Assembly: GCA_002380945.1 (NCBI GenBank)
Contig: DFWO01000141.1
Span: forward strand, 1-16,747
DNA from: Methylococcaceae bacterium UBA4132
GTDB taxonomy: Bacteria; Pseudomonadota; Gammaproteobacteria; Methylococcales; Methylomonadaceae
Length of the DNA: 16,747 bases
Direction: 5' to 3'
Position numbers and translations under genes: made by a program. Positions 1 through 8,175 of this stretch are shown piece by piece. Under the pieces are notes generated by a model, which was not told the DNA's origin, made no database searches, and saw only the letters and a list, made by a program, of their open reading frames with translations. Every line of letters begins with the position of its first letter. Position 1 is the stretch's first letter.

Positions 1-433
1 GTCAATGCGTAACTTCTATATTATTCCAACTCAAGTTACATCGTTCTTACTGTAACGCATTACTTATCATCAAATTAGTAAAATTCATCTTTGGCAATTA
101 CTCACATTGTAAAAACTTCGGACGTGTTATCAATACGTTGAGAGTTTATTTTATTTTCTACCGCTCAGTTACCTCTACTCGCTTTGTTATGGTCTATACT
201 CCAATCAGAAAAAAAGATTGCCTCTGATGATAGAGGGTTGCCTCAGTGAATGTTTTTTGTTGCTGTAAGTGTAACGAGTGTATTGCAGTATTTTTCTCGA
301 ATAATTTTTAGCATTTGAAAAAACTACTATACTCATTTCTAAAGTAAATTAAATTTTGCAGCGACTGGTACAAAAGCGACAGGCATTGCAATCTTGAGTC
401 ACATTAACGATTAAGCTTTTTTAAGGGTGTGTA
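1..433. other. A+T-rich intergenic leader upstream of pilM
   Basis: No convincing gene is visible on either strand; every reading frame is broken within a few dozen codons. The stretch is much richer in A and T than the coding DNA. In many gammaproteobacteria the gene divergent from pilM encodes a class A penicillin-binding protein (ponA/mrcA), so this may be a shared divergent control region; that is inference, because the left neighbour is outside the window. A direct repeat TTGCCTC occurs at 218-224 and 238-244, exactly 20 bases apart. The hairpin CCTCT-gatgat-AGAGG lies at 221-236 between them. Confidence 0.6.
328..333 (+). promoter_or_regulatory. Candidate -10 box for the pil operon
   Basis: TATACT at 328-333 matches the sigma-70 -10 consensus at five of six positions. 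No good -35 box lies 16-18 bases upstream (TTTTTA at 305-310 is poor). TTGAAA at 315-320 would be a fair -35 only for a weaker -10 at 338-343 (TCTAAA). Transcripts would have a leader of roughly 90 bases before pilM. I found no sigma-54 GG-N10-GC arrangement here. Confidence 0.3.
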
Positions 434-1495
434 ATGAGCTGGTTTAGTCACAAACAGGATTCGGTTCTGAGTATTGATATAAGTTCAGCCGCTGTAAAGT
501 TACTGGAATTAAGCAGGGTAGGTACGCGTTACCGAGTCGAAAGCTATGCTGTATCGCCTTTGCCTCAGGATGCTGTGATTGATAAAAATATTGCAAATGT
601 CAACTTAATCGCTGATGCAGTAAAAGCCGCCGTCAAGCAGTCTGGTACGAAAGTAAAACAAGCCACTGTTGCTGTATCTGGGTCTGCGGTGATGACAAAA
701 ATTATCACCTTGGATGCCTCTCTTTCTGATGATGAGATGGAAGAGCAGATTATGCTGGAGGCAGATCAATATGTCCCCTATCCACTCGATGAAATTAACT
801 TTGATTTTGAAGTGCAAGGCATCAATGAAAACAACTCTGAAATGGTTGATGTATTGCTTGCCGCCTCGCGTAGAGAAAATGTCGATGATCGCGTTGAAGC
901 CTTATTGAAGGCAGGATTAAAAACGAGGATTGTCGATGTTGAAGCGTTCGCGATGGAAAATGCTTTTTCATTACTATCTGAACAATTTGCTGATTCGGTA
1001 GATGGTCATACTTTTGCTATTGCCGACATAGGTGCGACCATGGCGACATTAAATGTTCTGCATGATCGCCGCGCAGTGTATGCCAGAGAGCAGGTGTTTG
1101 GCGGTAAGCAACTGACTGAAGAAATTCAGCGTCGTTATGGATTGTCGTATGAAGAAGCGGGATTGGCAAAAAAACATGGCGGATTACCCGATAACTATAC
1201 CGCAGATGTGCTTGATCCTTTTAAAAGAGCAATGGTTCAGCAAATTCAGCGGTTATTACAGTTTTTTGTAGCTTCCGCTGCTAACAGAGGCATTGACGGT
1301 GTAATTTTGGCGGGTGGTTGTGCCTCTATTCCAGGTATTGAAAAGCTAGTTGAAAAAAGTCTGGACGTGCCAGTCAATATTGCCAACCCATTTGTCAACA
1401 TGGCATTGTCCAATAAAATAAAACCTCAAATATTGAGTAATGACGCGCCTGCCATGATGATTGCGTGTGGCTTGGCATTAAGGAGTTTTGATTAA
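434..1495 (+). CDS. pilM: Type IV pilus assembly protein PilM
   Basis: PilM is the cytoplasmic actin-like ATPase of the type IV pilus alignment subcomplex. It binds the cytoplasmic N-terminus of PilN and links the motor side to PilN/PilO. The protein has 353 residues, the usual length. The N-terminal phosphate-binding motif of the FtsA/actin fold is visible as DISSAAVKLLEL (about residues 15-26). The second phosphate loop is around D198-G200 (ADIGATMATLNV) and the adenosine-binding glycine stretch LAGGCASIPG is near residue 292. The start ATG follows AAGGG at 423-427 with good spacing. It is the first gene of pilMNOPQ, and its TAA stop overlaps the pilN ATG by one base, which suggests translational coupling. 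Identification is firm from sequence and from the neighbours. Confidence 0.97.
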   Translation: MSWFSHKQDSVLSIDISSAAVKLLELSRVGTRYRVESYAVSPLPQDAVIDKNIANVNLIADAVKAAVKQSGTKVKQATVAVSGSAVMTKIITLDASLSDDEMEEQIMLEADQYVPYPLDEINFDFEVQGINENNSEMVDVLLAASRRENVDDRVEALLKAGLKTRIVDVEAFAMENAFSLLSEQFADSVDGHTFAIADIGATMATLNVLHDRRAVYAREQVFGGKQLTEEIQRRYGLSYEEAGLAKKHGGLPDNYTADVLDPFKRAMVQQIQRLLQFFVASAANRGIDGVILAGGCASIPGIEKLVEKSLDVPVNIANPFVNMALSNKIKPQILSNDAPAMMIACGLALRSFD

Positions 1496-2052
1496 TGGCC
1501 AGAATCAATTTGCTCCCTTGGCGGGAGGAGCTTCGTCAACAAAAAAAGAAAGATTTCCTGACTGCGATGGCTTTGCTGGTGTTGCTTACACTAGCGGTCT
1601 TTGGTTTTGTTCATACCCATATTCAAGGGTTACAGGAATATCAAGAAGCCAGAAATAAAATACTTGAAGACGAAATAGTCAGATTGGATCAAAAGCTAGG
1701 CAAAATTAAAAATATTGAAGATACCAAGAATAAATTGCTGGCAAAAATAGACTTGATTCAAAAGTTACAAGAGAGCCGTCCAGAAATAGTACATTTGTTA
1801 GATGAAATTCCTAGAAATACACCTGACGGTGTTTTTCTTACTAAATTTTCTCAAACAGGACAGGCATTAGTCTTTGAAGGAAAATCCCAATCTAACGCAC
1901 GGGTGTCTGCTTTTATGCGAGCCATTGATGCGTCAAACTGGTTACAGGCACCCGTGTTAGAGGAGATTAAGGCAGAGGATGCTAAATCTACTCAAAGTAA
2001 TTTTAGGCTGAAAGCAACACTGGGTAAGCAAAATGTTGAAGCGACTAAATAA
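1495..2052 (+). CDS. pilN: Type IV pilus assembly protein PilN
   Basis: PilN is a bitopic inner-membrane protein of the pilus alignment subcomplex. Its short cytoplasmic tail docks in a groove of PilM and its periplasmic part pairs with PilO. The hallmark INLLPWRE motif is at residues 4-11. A charged stretch follows, then one hydrophobic membrane segment at about 21-39, and then a lysine/glutamate-rich coiled coil (about 45-100) leading into a ferredoxin-like periplasmic domain. The 185-residue length is typical. The ATG overlaps the pilM stop as TAATG and has AAGGAG at 1480-1485 as ribosome binding site. No irregularities are seen. Confidence 0.96.
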   Translation: MARINLLPWREELRQQKKKDFLTAMALLVLLTLAVFGFVHTHIQGLQEYQEARNKILEDEIVRLDQKLGKIKNIEDTKNKLLAKIDLIQKLQESRPEIVHLLDEIPRNTPDGVFLTKFSQTGQALVFEGKSQSNARVSAFMRAIDASNWLQAPVLEEIKAEDAKSTQSNFRLKATLGKQNVEATK

Positions 2053-2058
2053 GGGTGC

Positions 2059-2691
2059 ATGATGAATTTGTCAGAAGTTAATTGGGATCCTAATGCAGCG
2101 GGAACATGGCCGTTACCTGTCAAAGCAACCGTGATATTGCTGGTTTGCGCAATAGTTGCAGGCGGCTGTATTTACCTAGATACACTGGATCAACTAGCCG
2201 CACTTGAAACGGTTAAACAAAAAGAGACCGAATTAAGGACAGCGTTTGAGAGTAAGCAGATAAAAGCAGCAAATTTGTCAGATTATCAATACCAGCTAAC
2301 ACAAATTGAAGCCTCATTAGATGAAATGCTTAGACAAATGCCTACCAAAGCTGAAGTAGCCAGTTTGTTAGTTGATATTTCGCAAACGGGCTTAGCGAGT
2401 GGTTTAAAATTTAAATTGTTCAAACCAGAAGCCACTATTCTCAAAGATTTCTATTCAGAACTGCCGATTAAAATTGAAGTCACAGGGAAATACGAAGAGT
2501 TAGGTTCATTCGTAAGTGGTCTAGCTGCTTTACCTCGAATTGTTACTGTACACGATGTCTCTATTTATCCTGAAGACAGCAAAGATGGCATGTTGAAGAT
2601 GTTGGCAACCATCAAAACCTACAACGAAGCGGCAAGTACTAATCCAGCCGATGTTGCCAAGAAGAAAAATAAGAGAGGTGCCAAGCCATGA
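2059..2691 (+). CDS. pilO: Type IV pilus assembly protein PilO
   Basis: PilO is the inner-membrane partner of PilN; their periplasmic domains form heterodimers that contact PilP and so reach PilQ. Visible features are a short cytoplasmic N-terminus, one membrane helix at about residues 21-41, a coiled coil (about 45-95), and a PilO-type domain ending in a lysine-rich tail. It has 210 residues. The ribosome site AAGGGTG (2051-2057) is very close to the first ATG (2059), and the second ATG at 2062 has better spacing, so the true protein may be one residue shorter. It lies six bases after pilN, and its stop overlaps the pilP start as ATGA. Confidence 0.95.
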   Translation: MMNLSEVNWDPNAAGTWPLPVKATVILLVCAIVAGGCIYLDTLDQLAALETVKQKETELRTAFESKQIKAANLSDYQYQLTQIEASLDEMLRQMPTKAEVASLLVDISQTGLASGLKFKLFKPEATILKDFYSELPIKIEVTGKYEELGSFVSGLAALPRIVTVHDVSIYPEDSKDGMLKMLATIKTYNEAASTNPADVAKKKNKRGAKP

Positions 2692-3251
2692 GACAGTGTA
2701 AATCGCTATTGTTGCATCGCAGGTTGATGGGTTGTGTTGTTTCTTTGGCTTTATTAGTTGGTTGTAGTGATAATGATTTTTTAGACTTAAATCAATATAT
2801 CGCAGAAGTTAAAATGAGACCTAAAGGCACTATTAAGCCGTTACCTGAAATTAAAGTAGTGACCCAGTTTATATTTAAACCTGAAGATTTGCGTGATCCT
2901 TTTAAACCGATAAAACCCATTGAGGTGGCTGGTGAGGGTACTGGTACACCAACGGGTAGCGGCATAAAGCCAGATACTTCACGCCGTAAAGAAGAGTTGG
3001 AAGCTTTTCCTATAGAGACATTAAAAATGATTGGTACTGTGAATATGAAATCAAATTTGTGGGGGTTGATAAGATCAGCTGATAAAACGGTTTATCGAGT
3101 TCGAGTTGGCAATTATCTGGGGCAGAATTACGGGAAAATTATTCGCATCAGTCCAGATAAAATTGAATTAATGGAAATAGTGCCTGACAAGCCAGGAACA
3201 TGGCGTGAACAACAACTGTCAATCATGTTGGCAGATGACAAAGGGGAATGA
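2688..3251 (+). CDS. pilP: Type IV pilus lipoprotein PilP
   Basis: PilP is a periplasmic lipoprotein that bridges the PilN/PilO inner-membrane complex to the N0 domain of the PilQ secretin. The first 26 residues form a lipoprotein signal with lipobox LLVGC and acylated Cys26. A flexible proline/lysine-rich region follows, including the conserved RDPFKP motif near residue 70, and a glycine/threonine-rich linker. The C-terminal beta domain (about 105-180) carries the typical MIGTV...WGLI..D...YRV..G..LG pattern. The length of 187 residues is normal. Its ATG overlaps the pilO stop by four bases. Identification is strong from motifs and gene order. Confidence 0.95.
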   Translation: MRQCKSLLLHRRLMGCVVSLALLVGCSDNDFLDLNQYIAEVKMRPKGTIKPLPEIKVVTQFIFKPEDLRDPFKPIKPIEVAGEGTGTPTGSGIKPDTSRRKEELEAFPIETLKMIGTVNMKSNLWGLIRSADKTVYRVRVGNYLGQNYGKIIRISPDKIELMEIVPDKPGTWREQQLSIMLADDKGE

Positions 3252-3254
3252 GTG

Positions 3255-5666
3255 ATGAGTAACAAACAAGGTGGCGTTATGTTTAATAAAGTGGAGCGAT
3301 CTTTATACAGCTATATTGCTGGGGGGTTATTTTTACTCATTGCTCAAATTGTCCCTGTTAAAGCCAGTGATTTGAGTCTTTCAAATGTAGGTGTTGTTGC
3401 CTTAGCAGACAGTAAATTACAGATACAATTGGAAATGAGTGATGTTGCTACATTGCCAAAAGTATTTCAAACTAATAACCCTGCCAGAATCGCTCTGGAT
3501 TTTTCGGGTGTAAAAAACACGCTAAGTAAAAAAATGTTCCCTATCAATCAGGGGGCAGTCAGTAACATTTATGTCGCCGCAACAGCGGACAGAATTCGTG
3601 TTGTTATTAATTTGCTTGAGTCACTACCCTTTGACACCAAGATTGTTGGTAATAAAGTGTTATTGACGTTACAACCTAAGTCGGTAGCTTCTGCGGCAAT
3701 GCCTCTGCCTCAAGCGACGATGCAAACAAATGTAGCTCCGCCGCGTGCCGCGCCTGTTGCTACCGCATTACCATTGCCTGCAATGCCCACCATCGCTCCG
3801 CGTGTTAGCCCATCAAAATCAGTTATTCCCGCATTGATGCCTGAACAAACGATTAGCGGTTTTGATTTCAAACGCGGAGAGAAAGGCGAAGGACGTATTC
3901 TGATTTCTTTGGCAAGCCCTAATACGATTGTTAATACCAAAGAGCAAGGTGGCAAAGTCATATTGAGTTTTGTTAATACCCGCTTACCTAGCAATCTGGC
4001 AAAAAGGCTGGATGTCTCTGAGTTTGCTACCCCTGTTAAGTTTATTGATGCTATATCTTCGGGTAATGAAACCACGTTAAGCGTGACCATGCAAAATAAG
4101 CTTTATGATTATTCCTCGTTTCAATCCAACGGCTTATTAACGGTTGAGTTTCGCCCTTTAAGCGAGGGAGAAAAACAAGCGATGGAAAGATCACGGGCAA
4201 AATATACGGGTGATCGCTTATCGTTGCATTTTCAAGAAATTGAGGTGCGCAGTGTTATCGCAATTCTAGCTGAATTTACAGGACAAAATGTCGTTGCTGG
4301 TGACGATGTAACAGGTACGATTACTCTGAAGCTTGATGATGTACCTTGGGATGAAGCATTAGATTTCATCATGATGACTAAAGACCTCGGTAAGTATGAA
4401 ACAGGCAATGTCACGCTAATTTCACCACTCGATAGAATTAGAACCTATAAAGAAAAACAACGTGCCACTGAAACAGTAGTGGCAGCATTAGACCCATTAG
4501 TCACTGAATACATTAAAATTAACTATGCCAGTGCGGGGGCGATGGTTTCCTTGTTGTCTGGAAAGAGTGCTGGGGTAAATACTTGCGGCGCAACAACAAA
4601 TACAACCAGCAGTGCTATACCGACAATGGGAACCCCCGCAGCCTCTGTACCAAATAATGTAGCACCTACAAGTATAGGTACAGGTGTTGGAACAGGTACA
4701 ACGGGCGAGACTGTTGAAGGTGACACAAATGGACAAGGTGCTTTGTCTACTCGCGGCACAGCTATGGTTGACCAAAGAACTAATACCCTGATTGTTCACG
4801 ATACGGCAAACCGTTTAGAGGGGATTAGAAATTTGATTCATCGGTTAGACGTACCTGTACGACAAGTGATGATTGAGTCCAGAATCGTGATTGCCACCAA
4901 TAATTTTGTTAAAGAACTGGGAGTTAAGTTTGGTGGCGCGAAAGTTAATATCGATCAAAGTAGTGGTAGAGCATCGGCTGTCGGTGGAGCAGGGACTCAG
5001 GGTAATGTAATACCAGGAACAGGAACAGGAACAGGAACAGGCGCGCTAGGTACTGTAGGCGATCAACTGGTCAGTCTTGGTACTTCAGGCTCACCAATGG
5101 GTGCATTGGGTATGACACTGGTGCGAGGTGCTGATTATGTGTTAAATCTTGAGCTGCAAGCCTTGCAATCACAAGGTAAAGGCGAGTTGATTTCTAATCC
5201 TCGTGTGATGACCTCTGATCGTTGTCAGGCAACCATCAAACAAGGTGTACAGATTCCTTACTCTTCGGCAACACCAGGTACGGCAGGTTCATCATCAATA
5301 CCAACGACTACTTTTGTTGATGCGGTATTAGAACTGGATGCGACACCGCAAATAACACCTAACGGTAGTGTTCTTATGAAATTAAACATTACCAATAATA
5401 CACCAGGTACACAAACGCCTCAGGGTCAAATCGCTATCGACAAAAGAGAGATTCATACTAACGTTCATGTGTTAGATGGTGAAACAGTCGTATTAGGCGG
5501 TATTTTTCAGGAGGTTATTAGAGATAGTCTTAATAGTGTACCTTTCTTTTCTGATTTACCAGGTATTGGCTTCTTATTTAAAAATACTAGAAAGCAGGAT
5601 GACAAGACTGAGTTGTTGATTTTCATCACGCCAAAAATTGTTAAAGATAATCAAACCGTCGATTGA
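3255..5666 (+). CDS. pilQ: Type IV pilus secretin PilQ
   Basis: PilQ forms the multimeric outer-membrane channel through which the pilus passes. Numbered from the ATG at 3255 (803 residues), there is a signal peptide with likely cleavage after A37 and two peptidoglycan-binding AMIN domains (about 41-141 and 197-301) joined by an Ala/Pro-rich linker. An N0/STN domain follows (about 318-390), then an N1 domain (about 418-535) and the secretin barrel domain (about 540-795). The secretin motifs VLGGIFQE near 745 and the SDLPGIGFLFKN type near 765 are present. N1 contains a Ser/Thr/Gly-rich insertion of about 55 residues, and a second Gly-Thr run follows, so the protein is longer than most PilQs. 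Starts are ambiguous: GTG 3252, ATG 3255 (best spaced from AGGGG at 3242-3246) and ATG 3279 (behind AAGGTGG) all fit. Confidence 0.96.
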   Translation: MSNKQGGVMFNKVERSLYSYIAGGLFLLIAQIVPVKASDLSLSNVGVVALADSKLQIQLEMSDVATLPKVFQTNNPARIALDFSGVKNTLSKKMFPINQGAVSNIYVAATADRIRVVINLLESLPFDTKIVGNKVLLTLQPKSVASAAMPLPQATMQTNVAPPRAAPVATALPLPAMPTIAPRVSPSKSVIPALMPEQTISGFDFKRGEKGEGRILISLASPNTIVNTKEQGGKVILSFVNTRLPSNLAKRLDVSEFATPVKFIDAISSGNETTLSVTMQNKLYDYSSFQSNGLLTVEFRPLSEGEKQAMERSRAKYTGDRLSLHFQEIEVRSVIAILAEFTGQNVVAGDDVTGTITLKLDDVPWDEALDFIMMTKDLGKYETGNVTLISPLDRIRTYKEKQRATETVVAALDPLVTEYIKINYASAGAMVSLLSGKSAGVNTCGATTNTTSSAIPTMGTPAASVPNNVAPTSIGTGVGTGTTGETVEGDTNGQGALSTRGTAMVDQRTNTLIVHDTANRLEGIRNLIHRLDVPVRQVMIESRIVIATNNFVKELGVKFGGAKVNIDQSSGRASAVGGAGTQGNVIPGTGTGTGTGALGTVGDQLVSLGTSGSPMGALGMTLVRGADYVLNLELQALQSQGKGELISNPRVMTSDRCQATIKQGVQIPYSSATPGTAGSSSIPTTTFVDAVLELDATPQITPNGSVLMKLNITNNTPGTQTPQGQIAIDKREIHTNVHVLDGETVVLGGIFQEVIRDSLNSVPFFSDLPGIGFLFKNTRKQDDKTELLIFITPKIVKDNQTVD
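5015..5041 (+). repeat. In-frame hexanucleotide tandem repeat inside pilQ
   Basis: Four perfect copies of AGGAAC plus a partial fifth occupy 5015-5041 and encode a (Gly-Thr) run in a loop region of the PilQ secretin domain. Because the unit is six bases, slippage would add or remove a Gly-Thr pair without breaking the frame. Confidence 0.9.
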
Positions 5667-5683
5667 TCGCTTCTAGTTCCTGT

Positions 5684-5712
5684 AAAAAGGGGGCATAATG
5701 CCCCCTTTTTTT
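5684..5712 (+). terminator. Rho-independent terminator after pilQ
   Basis: The stem GGGGGC (5689-5694) pairs with GCCCCC (5700-5705) around loop ATAAT. The stem is extended by an A5/T5 pair and followed by an unbroken run of seven T (5706-5712). This is a textbook intrinsic terminator that ends the pilMNOPQ transcript 17 bases after the pilQ stop. The A run upstream means the reverse strand would also show a U tract, so it could work in both directions. Confidence 0.95.
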
Positions 5713-5742
5713 GATATGTAACCCAAGATAAGTAGAGCTGTC

Positions 5743-6267
5743 ATGTCGCGATTCGAGAATATATATTTAGTTGGCCTCATGGGTGCAGGAAAAACCACCA
5801 TAGGTCGCCAATTGGCAAGAGCATTAAAGTTGCCTTTTTATGACAGTGATAAGGCAATTGAAGAAAGTACAGGCGTTGATATTCCAACCATTTTTGAATT
5901 TGAAGGTGAAGAAGGCTTTCGGGATAGAGAGCAAAAAATGCTGCAACAGCTCACCAAAATGGATGGTATTGTATTAGCTACAGGTGGTGGAGCAGTATTA
6001 CGCGAAGAAAATCGCCAGCTATTAAAAGACAATGGTTTTATCGTTTATTTACAGTGTTCAGTAGATAGAATACTGGAACGTACTCGCCGTGATACGCAGC
6101 GTCCATTATTAAATACTGACAATCCTAGAGAGCGTATAGAAACCTTGTTTGCCCAACGCGAACCACTGTATTTATCGTGTGCTGATTATAAAATTGATAC
6201 AGGTATTTTACAGAGCAAAGTCGTAGTCAATCATATTTTAGAAGAATATAAATCCGTTCATCGCTAA
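5743..6267 (+). CDS. aroK: Shikimate kinase
   Basis: AroK phosphorylates shikimate to shikimate 3-phosphate with ATP, step five of the chorismate pathway, in the cytoplasm. Its 174 residues are typical of the family. The Walker A motif GLMGAGKT is at residues 11-18. The shikimate-binding DSD is at 34-36 and the conserved Arg at 60. The GGG loop is at 81-83, and the lid arginine is R120 in the RPLL context. The gene begins only 30 bases after the pilQ terminator, and I see no proper promoter in that gap. The ribosome site is weak. It is followed by aroB after four bases, the classic aroK-aroB pair. Confidence 0.97.
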   Translation: MSRFENIYLVGLMGAGKTTIGRQLARALKLPFYDSDKAIEESTGVDIPTIFEFEGEEGFRDREQKMLQQLTKMDGIVLATGGGAVLREENRQLLKDNGFIVYLQCSVDRILERTRRDTQRPLLNTDNPRERIETLFAQREPLYLSCADYKIDTGILQSKVVVNHILEEYKSVHR

Positions 6268-6271
6268 TATA

Positions 6272-7354
6272 ATGAAAGTATTGCAAGTAGAATTAGGCGA
6301 GCGCAGTTATCCTATTTATATAGGCTCTGATTTACTTAGCCAGCCCAACTTATTAACCCAACATATTAAAGCCAAACAAGTGCTAGTTGTTACTAACAGC
6401 ACTATCGCACCTTTGTATCTAGCGACTGTGTTGCAATCGTTACAAGATTATTGTGTGGAAACGGTTATCCTGCCCGATGGCGAACAATATAAAACGCTGG
6501 AATACGTCACGCAGATATTTGATAAATTACTGGCGGCTAAATTTAGCCGCAATAGCACACTGATTGCTTTAGGCGGCGGTGTGATTGGTGATATGGGCGG
6601 TTTTGCTGCCGCCTGTTATCAGCGCGGCATTCGTTTTTTACAAATTCCTACCACGCTGTTGGCGCAAGTAGATTCATCTGTCGGTGGTAAAACAGGCGTG
6701 AACCATCCACTAGGCAAAAACATGATAGGCGCGTTTTATCAGCCACACTGTGTGATTGCCGATGCCAGTGTATTGGATACGCTGGATGATAGACAATTAG
6801 CCGCAGGATTGGCGGAAGTCATTAAATACGGGTTAATCCGTGATGCGGAATTTTTTGCGTGGCTAAAAAATAATATGCCCGCATTATTAGCCAGAGATAA
6901 AGTCGCATTAGCGTATGCCATCGAACAATCCTGCTTAAATAAATCTCAAGTGGTTGCCGAAGATGAAACTGAAACAGGGGTACGAGCCACGTTAAATTTA
7001 GGACATACCTTTGGTCATGCTATTGAAACAGGCTCAGGTTATGGAAACTACCTGCATGGTGAAGCTGTGGCGATTGGCACTTGCCAAGCAGCTGACTTGT
7101 CACGGCGTAAAGGCTGGTTGACTGATGCCGATGTAAATAGAATTATCACTTTATTTGAACAAGCTAACTTACCTACTACACCGCCAGAAGCTCTCGATAG
7201 TGATCGCTTTTTGGAACTCATGGCAGTCGATAAAAAAAATATTGATGGTCAAATTCGCCTCATCCTGTTAGAAAAAATTGGTTTAGCGACTTTGCCTGTC
7301 TATGTCGATAACGCCTTGTTAGAAATGACACTGAAAACCTATGGTAGAGAATGA
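6272..7354 (+). CDS. aroB: 3-dehydroquinate synthase
   Basis: AroB converts DAHP to 3-dehydroquinate, the second step of the shikimate pathway, using NAD+ and a divalent metal. It has 360 residues, the normal size. The NAD-binding glycine motif GGGVIGDMGGF is at 101-111. The substrate and cofactor loop with D134, K140 and N150 is present. The metal ligands are E182 (GLAEVIKYG), H245 (LGHTFGH) and H262 (LHGEA). All catalytic landmarks are intact. No clear Shine-Dalgarno sequence precedes the ATG four bases after aroK, so translation is probably coupled to aroK. The 3' end overlaps the next gene by 14 bases. Confidence 0.97.
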   Translation: MKVLQVELGERSYPIYIGSDLLSQPNLLTQHIKAKQVLVVTNSTIAPLYLATVLQSLQDYCVETVILPDGEQYKTLEYVTQIFDKLLAAKFSRNSTLIALGGGVIGDMGGFAAACYQRGIRFLQIPTTLLAQVDSSVGGKTGVNHPLGKNMIGAFYQPHCVIADASVLDTLDDRQLAAGLAEVIKYGLIRDAEFFAWLKNNMPALLARDKVALAYAIEQSCLNKSQVVAEDETETGVRATLNLGHTFGHAIETGSGYGNYLHGEAVAIGTCQAADLSRRKGWLTDADVNRIITLFEQANLPTTPPEALDSDRFLELMAVDKKNIDGQIRLILLEKIGLATLPVYVDNALLEMTLKTYGRE

Positions 7355-8168
7355 GGATGTCGCCTATCAGATGACAAATCAAAGCCTCGTTGATTATTCA
7401 CTGATAACGCAAGAACGTACTAAAAAGTTAATATTATTAATTCATTTGCTGGGCAATTCAACACGCGCGATTGTGCTGTGTGGTTCTAAAGGAGTGGGTA
7501 AAACGACCTTGTTGAGCAGTTTTCAACAACAATGCGATCCATCGTGGCAGACGTGTTTAATACAGAGTAGGGCAGATTTAAACTTTGAGCAGATACAAGG
7601 TCAGCTTATGGAAACCATGCCGCAAAAGCACACCTTAACTCATTTTTTTGATCTGTTAGCTGAGCAAAACAAAAAAATGGTGTTAATCATCGAGAATGCT
7701 GGTTTGTTAGCTCCGTACTTAATCAGTACAATCATTAATTATGCCGTACAGCATCCGATACTTAGAGTCATTTTCGTGTTGACTCACGATGAATTAGCGA
7801 TAAAAACCCGTTCTGATAGCGCGATAGAAGATTGTCATATTATTGAAATTCCGCCGTTATCCGAATCACAGTGTGGCGATTTTTTACAGCATTTAGCACT
7901 AAAATCCACGCTTAAAATGCCGATTCAGGGCATCACCGACAGCATGATAGCCAGTCTCTATCAAAAAACGCATGGTCTTCCAGCACACATTATTGCGCAA
8001 CTACCGACGCTAGCTCACCCAACAAAAAATATCAAAACAATGGGATGGATGCCAGTCCTGCTAGTGAGTTTACTGATCGCATGGCTGGTGCTATGGATTT
8101 TGTCTGGACACACTACGCCTAGCTTAGCACCGCTTAAATCGCTACTAAACTTACTTACAGACCGATAA
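7341..8168 (+). CDS. DamX-like membrane-anchored ATPase lacking a SPOR domain
   Basis: The gene lies between aroB and hemE, where many gammaproteobacteria carry damX or a related AAA-type gene. The 275-residue product has a P-loop NTPase domain with Walker A GSKGVGKTT at 48-56. The Walker B strand VLIIENAGLL reads Glu-Asn where family members usually have Asp-Asp or Asp-Glu. A single hydrophobic helix follows at about 237-255, with only about 20 residues after it. DamX continues past its membrane helix into a periplasmic peptidoglycan-binding SPOR domain; none exists here before hemE. The function is therefore uncertain, perhaps linked to cell envelope or division by analogy. The first ATG overlaps aroB and lacks a clear ribosome site; the ATG at 7371 is an alternative. 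Confidence 0.75.
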   Translation: MVENEDVAYQMTNQSLVDYSLITQERTKKLILLIHLLGNSTRAIVLCGSKGVGKTTLLSSFQQQCDPSWQTCLIQSRADLNFEQIQGQLMETMPQKHTLTHFFDLLAEQNKKMVLIIENAGLLAPYLISTIINYAVQHPILRVIFVLTHDELAIKTRSDSAIEDCHIIEIPPLSESQCGDFLQHLALKSTLKMPIQGITDSMIASLYQKTHGLPAHIIAQLPTLAHPTKNIKTMGWMPVLLVSLLIAWLVLWILSGHTTPSLAPLKSLLNLLTDR

Positions 8169-8175
8169 CAACACC

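Noticed and set aside
361..395. Possible sigma-54 promoter (TGGTAC ... TTGCA) before pilM
   Set aside because: The GG and GC elements are 19 bases apart instead of the required 10.
3710..4090. Long minus-strand open frame opposite pilQ (126 codons), and similar ones opposite N1
   Set aside because: It lies wholly inside the pilQ coding sequence, has no ribosome site, and its sequence is the mirror of the Ala/Pro-rich linker and AMIN domain.
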